Shown piece after piece: positions 1-6,920 of a stretch of DNA of 64,000 nt. The stretch's first letter is position 1; the number at the start of each line of letters is the position of its first letter. The DNA is from Acidobacteriaceae bacterium. GTDB lineage: Bacteria; Acidobacteriota; Terriglobia; Bryobacterales; Bryobacteraceae. The translations under genes and the position numbers were made by a program. The notes under the pieces are model-generated. The model was not told the DNA's origin, did not search any database, and saw only the letters and a program-made list of their open reading frames with translations. Location: NCBI GenBank assembly GCA_019233755.1, contig JAFAMD010000041.1, positions 1 through 64,000 of the forward strand, given 5' to 3'.

Positions 1-313
1 GGCGCCGTCGCCAGTTCCTGGTGCGTGATCCAAAGATCCTCCTGGCGTTCCCGACCCTTCCGTGTGCCCATTGACATCATCCATTAGACGTTCAAACATT
101 TCCATACGTAACTGTTTGGGCCTGACTTTCACCACGGACTGCTAGGAGATGCAAGATTACCGGACCGATGGCGAGAGGATACCGCTGTCCATCACCATCC
201 ATGAGCGGCTCAAAATAGTTCGGAGTGTTGGCACATTTCGTCTGAGCCAGCGTCGATTGGATCCATGTCAAGGCGGCCAAAACGGTTAACAAAACCCGTG
301 ACGTCGACTTCAT
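1..313 (-). pseudogene. Broken secreted-protein gene at the window edge
   Basis: Reading leftward from an ATG at 313 gives a good signal peptide (MKSTSRVLLTVLAALTW, ending near LAQ) and a short mature part (TKCANTPNYFEPLMDGDG), which stops at 92-94. A different frame then stays open to the window edge, beginning SVVKVRPKQLRMEMFERLMD. The likely explanation is one gene with a frameshift near 130, but the second frame could be chance. I do not recognise the family. 314-551 holds no gene that I can support. Confidence 0.3.
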
Positions 314-551
314 ACCGCCTTTCATCTTACTTCTGCTCAGCATTCTGGCTCATGCTGACTTTCGAGATACGGCTTCGTGCTGCTTACCGTCATCGTCGAG
401 CAGCTAGAGTGTGTTTTTTTGCCGGAGATCCTATAACATTTTCGCCCATCGTACCGTTCGCGGTCTTTGACCAGGGAAAGAGCAAACCAGGATGAGAGCC
501 CTACGCCTGCCGGCTATCCATTCCTTTCCGAGCGATTCATGCGCCTCGTAC

Positions 552-1097
552 TTAACTGCTGAAATCCTTGGCGGGATAGATCACTTCGCCGTTATCGCGG
601 ACCTGCGCGCCTTCCGTCAGTTTCGCCTTCACGACTCTGTCATCGCCTATTAGATGAAAGACGCTCTCGCCGCGAGTGATAAGATGATCGGCAACAATCC
701 GCCGGTGACAGCGCCACCAGACGGCCTCGGAACACATCATCGCGCATCGTCGTCCCCGCCCCATCGTAATCAACTGCAGCAGCCCGATGCGAAACGGCTC
801 CGTTAGAGCGTAGTCGGCGTAATTGTGAAAGCTTTGGTTTTCCCAGAAACCGTTCAGTTCCGGCGGAGCGGTTTTGGATTTGCCGCGAAGCCCGCCCAAT
901 TCTGCTATATCCCGATATTCAATTTGCAGGGCGGCCAGCGCCTCCCGCAGACTGTCCTTGTTGTACTGCGGATTGGTCCGCGACCTTGGCACCGAACGTA
1001 TATCGGCCACGACCTCCACGTCGACTGTTCGCAGCAACCTCACAAAATTGTCGATAGTACGCGTCGAATGGCCAACGGTATAAAACTCGAATGCCAT
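552..1097 (-). CDS. DUF488 family protein
   Basis: A 181-residue protein of the DUF488 family, whose biochemical role is not established. The sequence shows the family hallmarks in order: YTVGHSTR at the N terminus, DIRSVPRSR near residue 35, and a Cys/His block (CSEAV...CHRR) in the C-terminal third. An in-frame start exists at 1175, but the extra 26 residues have no family character and 1097 puts MAFEFYTVGHS at the start, as is usual. The gene is complete but stands alone between gene remnants, with no operon partner. Confidence 0.85.
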   Translation of the reverse strand: MAFEFYTVGHSTRTIDNFVRLLRTVDVEVVADIRSVPRSRTNPQYNKDSLREALAALQIEYRDIAELGGLRGKSKTAPPELNGFWENQSFHNYADYALTEPFRIGLLQLITMGRGRRCAMMCSEAVWWRCHRRIVADHLITRGESVFHLIGDDRVVKAKLTEGAQVRDNGEVIYPAKDFSS

Positions 1098-1140
1098 GCC
1101 ACCTAACCAAATTAAAGGCAAACCCAAAACATTTGCCACC

Positions 1141-1314
1141 GTATCATCCGGCACAGCAGCCGTGCTGCGCGACATTGCCGAGTACCGCGAACTGGGCAGT
1201 GATTACTTCGACCGCCTGCACCCTGAGCGCACCGCCCAACGAAGGATGCGGCGACTGAATTGACTGGGCTTCGATTATCATTGTCACACCGCGTCAGGCC
1301 ACCTAAGTGCCTGA
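1141..1314 (+). pseudogene. Possible transposase C-terminal remnant with an in-frame stop
   Basis: Forward translation gives a basic segment, DIAEYRELGSDYFDRLHPER, followed by TAQRRMRRLN, a TGA at 1261-1263, and in the same frame LGFDYHCHTASGHLSA with a stop at 1312. The pattern LG-DYFDR-ER-RR-RRL-LGF resembles the extreme C terminus of some bacterial transposases. There is no start codon, catalytic core or inverted repeat here, so this is at most a relic. The family cannot be fixed by eye. 1315-1490 shows nothing further. Confidence 0.35.
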
Positions 1315-1490
1315 TGCACTCCAGCGCTTTTAGAAGGATGGCCTACACCCGAGGGATGATGCTCAGGCTTACCGTTCACCTCCGCATGCAGAGGCTTGAG
1401 CTTACCGTTCGAGGTGAAAACGGGGCAGCAGTAGGATAGCGATCCGACGAGCAGTTTGACACGGTCTTCGCCGGGGTTTTGGCGTTTTTC

Positions 1491-2484
1491 TCAAGACTTA
1501 GGTTTCAGGACGAAGTGGACTAGCACGGTGGTAAGGAACTCTTTTTCCTGCCCATCGACCACAAGCGGCTCGTATTCCCATTGGTTAACAGCGGCGCGGG
1601 CCGCATTCACTAAGTCTGGATGTCCGCGAAGCAAGTCCAGAGATTTGACATGGCCGTGTGCGTCGATCGTCGCTCTGAACTGAACATCTCCTTGAATTTG
1701 GGCTTGCCTCGCTGCTGGCGGGTAAACCGGGTTCACTTTTTTGACCGCCCGTTTCTCTGCCCCGGTAGTAGGACCAATACTGGAGATTGCTGGTCAACTC
1801 TTGGAATCGAACCTGCGATGCCGGCAACGATAGCCCCTTTCTCAATCGCTGACGCAGAGACTGGTTCGGGCACAGGTCTGGCGGCGTTCGACTTGCGGAA
1901 CCATCCCGTCTGCCGCACTTATGTCAGCCTGATACTCTTGATCTGTGCCCTGTAACAGGGCTCTCTCGAAGCAGTCCAGACATTGCTGCATCGCTAGCGA
2001 AGAGTTTGGATTTACCTTTATTGCTTCCTGCATTCAGCGATCCCGTTGTCGATCTGCGTCCGGTATCGGCTCTGCATGAGTCGCAAGGTCTCGGGATCCT
2101 GGATTCGACCAGGCTTGCCCAACCGGACACCCGACTGCGCCCGTAGCTAATAGGAGCAGTTGCGCCGCCAAATCCAGCGATTTCCGCCTTGAGTAACAGG
2201 TGGCTCGTGTCGGGGAACAGATGAAGGCTCGGTGGCAATTGCCCGATCAGGGCTTGAGCAAGAAGTCGATGTGCGGTTGCAGACGTCGGATCGAGATTCA
2301 CCGCTTTTTGCAGGATTTTTTCAGCGTTACTAAAGTCAAACCGACTAAGATCCCGTTTGCCGTGTTCAATCAATGTGTCAAGGTTGGATTCCTTTGCAAC
2401 CCCTCGCCACGACACTGCCCCTCGGCCACTCGACAGTATCAGAAGGGAGTGAATGATCATCAACGCAATAGGTTTCGTTCGCAT
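1491..2484 (-). pseudogene. Decayed TPR/TonB C-terminal-domain gene
   Basis: Pieces of one gene lie in order on the minus strand but in different frames. From ATG 2484 there is a signal peptide (MRTKPIALMIIHSLLIL) and a TPR-like stretch (FDFSNAEKILQKAVNLDPTS). A piece near 2100-2040 reads RLMQSRYRTQIDNGIAE. At 2033 it continues MQEAIKVNPNSSLAMQQ. A linker with VAGIAGSIP follows in another frame. Finally comes a clear TonB C-terminal domain with KKVNPVYPPAARQAQIQGDV and the closing HFVLKP. Acidobacteria have many intact proteins of this layout (signal peptide, TPR, glycine/proline linker, TonB-C). At least three frameshifts separate the pieces, so no functional product is expected. Confidence 0.75.
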
Positions 2485-2660
2485 ACCGGCACACCTTCGT
2501 TTTGCCAGTTGTTCGTCCGCCAACGTTAAGGTTATTCGACGTTTTGATATCCTCAAAACCATTTAAGCTACAAACATACGTATAGCATGTAGTATATGCA
2601 ATTACCCAAGCAACAAATAGGTTATACCTCGAGTACCAACAGTGTGAGTTAACACCGCGG

Positions 2661-2969
2661 TTATTTCTCGAATAATTTGAAGTCTTTTGACAATTTCTCC
2701 TTTGCCCCAAACTTCACCGAAAGCAGCACTTTCTCTCGCCGCCCCTTCAATGCCCGGCCCACCAGCAACTCGTTGTGGCCCATGCCATAGAAATCGCCCG
2801 TGTCGAGCAGATTGATGCCATGGTCGACTGCGGCATGAATGGTTGCAATACTCTCGCCTTCGTCGGCCTGCCCGTACATGCCGGACATCCCCATGCATCC
2901 CAACGCCAACGGAAAGACTCTTGGGCCGTTCGTGCCGAGTCGACGGATTGTGTTTGTATTTATCGCCAT
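2661..2969 (-). pseudogene. Truncated aldo/keto reductase
   Basis: The first 102 residues of an aldo/keto reductase. It has the N-terminal strand [13 protein letters not shown], the helix [17 protein letters not shown] with the catalytic Asp and Tyr, the [16 protein letters not shown] segment and the catalytic-Lys strand (LLSVKFGA). After [13 protein letters not shown] the frame stops at 2661, where family members normally continue for over 200 residues. About two thirds of the barrel, including the C-terminal NADPH-binding part, is missing and does not resume downstream, which suggests a deletion. It follows the DUF885 gene by 35 bases in the same direction. Confidence 0.75.
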
Positions 2970-3004
2970 AGTTCGGTAGTAGCAGATTCGCGATCAGGGC
3001 TGCT

Positions 3005-4711
3005 CTATTGCAGCCCGAGCAGCGAGCCGAGCACCGGCATCGGGACCGCGCTTTGTGCGAGCGCGCGCTCATGAAACCGTTCCAGGCGGAACGAGCCGCC
3101 TTCTTTCGCTTTCACCTCCGCCCGCAGTTGCACCCATCCGCGCCAACCGACGAAGTACATGGGCAATTGCGCAGAGGAAAGCTTCGCACGCAGCAGCTTG
3201 AGCTTCGCTTCCTCCTTCTCCTGATATGCCTGGTTCACGATCAGGTCCATGGCCTGCTGATCGGTCATGCCCATAGTCTGCAGCCGGATGTCGAGAATCG
3301 CGTTGGTAATCACGCGCAGGCATTGCTTATAAAAAGTCATCCGGAAGCCGGGATCCCCGTTCATATACCCTTCCTCGGTGAGCAACTGCTGAACGTAAAA
3401 GGCCCAGCCCTCTACATACGGCCCGTTGCCATACACGCTGCGCAGCACACGCCGCGAGAGCGGCTGCACCCGGTCCGCATACTCGAATTGCAGATAATGC
3501 CCGGGCATTGCTTCGTGCACTACCAGGTGCTGCAATCCAAACTTGTTGTACTCGCGCAGCTTTGACTCCGCGTCGCGTGCGTTTGCCGGAAGCGGCGTTA
3601 TCCAGAACTCGGCTCGCAGAGCCGGTTCCAAAGCCGGTGCAGGCGAGAATCCGCCCACTCCATACACGCCCCGCATGAACTCAGGTGTCGGAATTACCCT
3701 CAGGTTAGAAGTATTCGGAATCGCAACTAAATGCTTGTCGCGGACAAATGCGATGGCCTGGCCCAGATCTTTTTCCGCTTCGGAAAAGAACTCGGGTGGC
3801 GCGGGGTGCTGCCAAGCCAGTTCGTCCAGATACTGGCGCACAGGTTCCGGAGCCGCAAGTTTTGCCATCTCCCCCTGCACACGCCGCAACTCGGCCTCCG
3901 CTTCGCTCAGCACCTCGTCGGGTGTTTTCCCCGCCGCTAACACGAACTGGAATTTTTTCGCATACTTTTCTTTCCCGAGCCGCCAGTCGCTCACATGCTT
4001 CGAAAGATCGCTGCGCAGCCAACTGTCATAGCCCTGCAGTGCTTGGATCCCAGTTGAGGCTGCCTCATCGTAGGCCTGTCTTAATTCCACAGGTGCGGTC
4101 TCCCGCAGCTTGTGATCGATCAGATCAATGTTTCCCGTGTCTTCCATGCGAGCGGTTTCATTCCATACAAAAGGCGCGTCCGCCAGGTTTGTACGTGCTT
4201 CCTCCAGCAGACGTGGGATCTTCTTTAATCGCGCCATGATGTCCCGGTACCGCTCGGTCTTCGGCCCGTACTCCCGCGTAAAAGGCTCGAACAAGGCATT
4301 GCCGATGAGTTCCACATACATCGCGGGATTGTGCCGGTACGGTTGAATAACGTCGAGGTCCAACAGCTCCAGGCCGGTACGGTCGCGCATCAGATCGGCG
4401 TCGGCCCGGTCTTCTGGAGCGAGTCTGGTCTTTTCCAAGCTGCTGATGCGAGCCTGCATGTCGCGATAGAAGCTGCGTTTGCGCTCCAAACCGTCGGCGC
4501 TGAAATCGTTGAGTTCCTGGTCGAGTCGTACATTCCCGTGCTTGTGGTATCCGGCTTGCGTCGCGTCAACCGGCGAAAGCGCGAGACTGCCGTAGACAAA
4601 ATCGCTCCGCAACTGTTCGAAAGTGTCATTAGTAAAACGGAAAGCAAAACCGGATAAACCGGCCGCAGCTAGAAGACTGGCCGCCACGGCCAGCGCGAGA
4701 CGTGTCCTCAT
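3005..4711 (-). CDS. DUF885 family putative secreted metallopeptidase
   Basis: A 568-residue protein with an N-terminal signal peptide or anchor (MRTRLALAVAASLLAAAGLSG). The C-terminal half has the DUF885 signature VVHEAMPGHYLQFEYA, whose HEAMPGH at about residues 399-405 is a gluzincin-like zinc motif, followed by the conserved YVEGWAFYVQQLL helix with a candidate third ligand. DUF885 members are mostly uncharacterised and regarded as metal-dependent carboxypeptidases, so peptide hydrolysis in the periplasm is inferred. The start at 4711 is preferred over 4735 because the signal peptide then begins at the methionine. The truncated aldo/keto reductase follows it. Confidence 0.85.
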   Translation of the reverse strand: MRTRLALAVAASLLAAAGLSGFAFRFTNDTFEQLRSDFVYGSLALSPVDATQAGYHKHGNVRLDQELNDFSADGLERKRSFYRDMQARISSLEKTRLAPEDRADADLMRDRTGLELLDLDVIQPYRHNPAMYVELIGNALFEPFTREYGPKTERYRDIMARLKKIPRLLEEARTNLADAPFVWNETARMEDTGNIDLIDHKLRETAPVELRQAYDEAASTGIQALQGYDSWLRSDLSKHVSDWRLGKEKYAKKFQFVLAAGKTPDEVLSEAEAELRRVQGEMAKLAAPEPVRQYLDELAWQHPAPPEFFSEAEKDLGQAIAFVRDKHLVAIPNTSNLRVIPTPEFMRGVYGVGGFSPAPALEPALRAEFWITPLPANARDAESKLREYNKFGLQHLVVHEAMPGHYLQFEYADRVQPLSRRVLRSVYGNGPYVEGWAFYVQQLLTEEGYMNGDPGFRMTFYKQCLRVITNAILDIRLQTMGMTDQQAMDLIVNQAYQEKEEAKLKLLRAKLSSAQLPMYFVGWRGWVQLRAEVKAKEGGSFRLERFHERALAQSAVPMPVLGSLLGLQ

Positions 4712-4865
4712 AGAACCGAACCTACCAGGTGACATGATATCCGCCTCTCAAAAAGCAAAACAGGTAACATCCCGAGTCGGGTTTCTCGGGAATTTCGTCG
4801 CAACATGAGTGTACGGCTGCCCAGAGGAAGGCAGTCCCTCGAGCAAGCGTCCTTAGAGGTGAATT

Positions 4866-5903
4866 GTGTTTACAAAACTACTCTTACGCTACTTAGTTAA
4901 TTGGTTAGCGGTGCTCGCTGCGGCCTTATTTATGGGGACGGTTCTGTATGCCGGCACGACATACAGTTTCAAAACCGTAAACAACCCAGGAGACCCGAAC
5001 TTTAACCAGTTGCTCGGCATTAGCAACTCAGGGGAGATCGTGGGCTACTTCGGCGACGGAACAGTCCTCCCGAACAAGGGCTTCACGACCGTCCCGCCGT
5101 ATACTTCCTTCACAAACGAGAACTTTCCAGGGTCTGTGCAAACTCAGGTGGTAGGAATTAATAACAATTCCACGCCCGTTACAGTAGGATTCTGGATCGA
5201 TGGCTCCGCGAACAACTTTGGGTTCGTCGACCAGAATGGATCTTTCACAAGTGTCAAGGATCCGAACACGCCAACTTCTACTCCGACGACCAATCAACTC
5301 CTGGGAGTGAATAACGGCGATATTGCTGTTGGTTTTTATAACGACAGTACCGGGGCCGCGCACGCTTACTCCTACAACATCGCAAGCAAGAGCTTCACTG
5401 CCATTACGCTTCCGTCCTCTTTTGGTGCTACATCGACCACTGCGACCGGAATTAACAACGCCGGCGTTATCTCCGGCTTCTATACGAACGCAGCGGGCAT
5501 CCACGGCTTCCTCGATAAGAACGGTACGTTCTTTTCGTTGGACGACCCGTCTGGTACAAATACCATGTTCTTCGGGCTGAACAACAAGAACCAGGCGGTA
5601 GGCAGTTTTGTGAACGGAAGCGGTCTCACGAACGGCTTGATTTACAACTGGGTGACGAATATGTGGCAGACTGTCACTGATCCCAACCAATCCTCATCCA
5701 CGACCCCAGCTTTTGGCGTAACCGGCACCACTATCAATGGGATCAACGATCTCGGTCAATTGGTGGGATTCTATTCAGACGGCACGCACGTTAATGGCAC
5801 AGTCGCAACGCCAACTCCCGAACCGGCCAGCGTAATGTTGATGGGGCTCGGCGCGATCCTTGTTGGTGTTGTTCGCCTGCGGAAAACGCGACGGGCAGGT
5901 TGA
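4866..5903 (+). CDS. PEP-CTERM sorted protein with HAF-type repeats
   Basis: A 345-residue exported protein. It starts at a GTG (4866) preceded by AGAGG and has a signal peptide ending near LYAGTTYSF. The body is made of short repeats such as LLGISNSGEIVGYF, GINNAGVISGFY, GLNNKNQAVGSF and GINDLGQLVGFY, the pattern of extracellular HAF-family repeats. The tail is a classic PEP-CTERM signal: PEP at residues 318-320, a hydrophobic helix, then basic RLRKTRR. That implies processing by an exosortase and cell-surface delivery, as known for PEP-CTERM proteins. No exosortase gene lies in the window. The ligand or role is unknown. It converges on the epimerase gene with three bases between stops. Confidence 0.85.
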   Translation: MFTKLLLRYLVNWLAVLAAALFMGTVLYAGTTYSFKTVNNPGDPNFNQLLGISNSGEIVGYFGDGTVLPNKGFTTVPPYTSFTNENFPGSVQTQVVGINNNSTPVTVGFWIDGSANNFGFVDQNGSFTSVKDPNTPTSTPTTNQLLGVNNGDIAVGFYNDSTGAAHAYSYNIASKSFTAITLPSSFGATSTTATGINNAGVISGFYTNAAGIHGFLDKNGTFFSLDDPSGTNTMFFGLNNKNQAVGSFVNGSGLTNGLIYNWVTNMWQTVTDPNQSSSTTPAFGVTGTTINGINDLGQLVGFYSDGTHVNGTVATPTPEPASVMLMGLGAILVGVVRLRKTRRAG

Positions 5904-5906
5904 ACC

Positions 5907-6866
5907 TCACAAAGCACTTTGAACTCCGGCTCGGGCTGCTTCCAGGCTGAGCCGGAACCCCTCTTCGTACGGCGTCTTCCGTACGCCGCCAAGCAATCGC
6001 TGAAGCGCCGAGTCATCCATCAATAAAGGCGACGTAAAGAGATAGTTCATTTCCACGAGTTCTCGCATGAATGGATTGAAAAGGCCCAGAATGCGCAACG
6101 TGTTCTTGCCGGCAACACGCATCTTTGGCTTTAGGCCAGCCATTGCAAAAACACGCTCCGCGATTTCGCGCTGAGTCACGGAACCCGGGCCGGCAAAGTG
6201 CCACCAATGCCCATACGCTTCCGCCCGCTTCGCCAGCGCGAGTACGACCGGACCAACGTCCGGCACGAAAACAAATTCATGAAGAGTATCGATCGGGCCT
6301 AGCAGATTTGCGGTTCCATTGCGCGCGGCGGCTTCAAACAGCGAATGGAGAAAACTTCGTTCGACGCGAGGGCCGTAGAAATCCGGCAGACGAAGAATCG
6401 TCGCTCGAATCTTCCCCGCTGCATCGGCATCAAGCAGCACGTCCTCCTGCTCCTTCCGCATGCGGCCCTTGAACGTGTGTGGTGCGCGCGGATGGTTTTC
6501 AGTGACGGGAGTTGTCTGCGGCATTCCATACGGGTAAACCGTTCCCACCAGAACAATTTGCCGAACGCCTTCACTGACAGCGCCATCCAATGTCTTAGTC
6601 ATCAGTATCGGATGTAGCTGGAACTGATTGTAAGCAACGCCGACGAGATAAATGAGTGTATCTACACCGCGCGCCGCCTCCCGTATCGACGCGGAATCAT
6701 CTGGATCCCAGGTGGCGATCTCAGCCAGCGCATCGGAGCCGAAGGCGGCCTGCAGCGCGGCGCGATTGCGACCGACTACTCGATACGCCTGGCCTTCTTT
6801 TCTCAGCGCGCCGGCAATGCTGTGGCCGATGGCGCCGGCGGCGCCGAACAACGCAATCTTCTCCAT
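5907..6866 (-). CDS. NAD(P)-dependent epimerase/dehydratase-like protein
   Basis: A 319-residue cytoplasmic protein. The N terminus carries a Rossmann dinucleotide motif (ALFGAAGAIGHSIAGAL), followed by VVGRNRAAL and the strand LIYLVGVAYNQ seen in extended short-chain dehydrogenases. The middle reads IVLVGTVYPYGMP and the C-terminal half LHEFVFVPDVGP. The usual YxxxK pair is not clear; the region around FKGRMRKEQ may replace it, so the exact chemistry (epimerase, dehydratase or NAD(P)-binding regulator) is open. The ATG at 6866 begins directly with MEKIALFG, and in-frame sequence upstream has no family character. It is divergent from the TIR gene, with 54 bases between the starts. Confidence 0.75.
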   Translation of the reverse strand: MEKIALFGAAGAIGHSIAGALRKEGQAYRVVGRNRAALQAAFGSDALAEIATWDPDDSASIREAARGVDTLIYLVGVAYNQFQLHPILMTKTLDGAVSEGVRQIVLVGTVYPYGMPQTTPVTENHPRAPHTFKGRMRKEQEDVLLDADAAGKIRATILRLPDFYGPRVERSFLHSLFEAAARNGTANLLGPIDTLHEFVFVPDVGPVVLALAKRAEAYGHWWHFAGPGSVTQREIAERVFAMAGLKPKMRVAGKNTLRILGLFNPFMRELVEMNYLFTSPLLMDDSALQRLLGGVRKTPYEEGFRLSLEAARAGVQSAL

Positions 6867-6920
6867 AATGTTTCTTAAGAGTTCTACGGTTGCACGCCGT
6901 TGAGCCGCAATCAACCTATC

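Noticed and set aside
1924..2562. A 212-residue intact protein from the TPR-TonB region
   Set aside because: Only its N-terminal half looks like the family; the second half is out-of-frame sequence after a frameshift, so the gene is called a pseudogene.
6900..6920. TTG start of the first TIR gene
   Set aside because: ATG 6921 starts directly at the TIR domain; the seven extra residues add nothing and there is no ribosome site for TTG.
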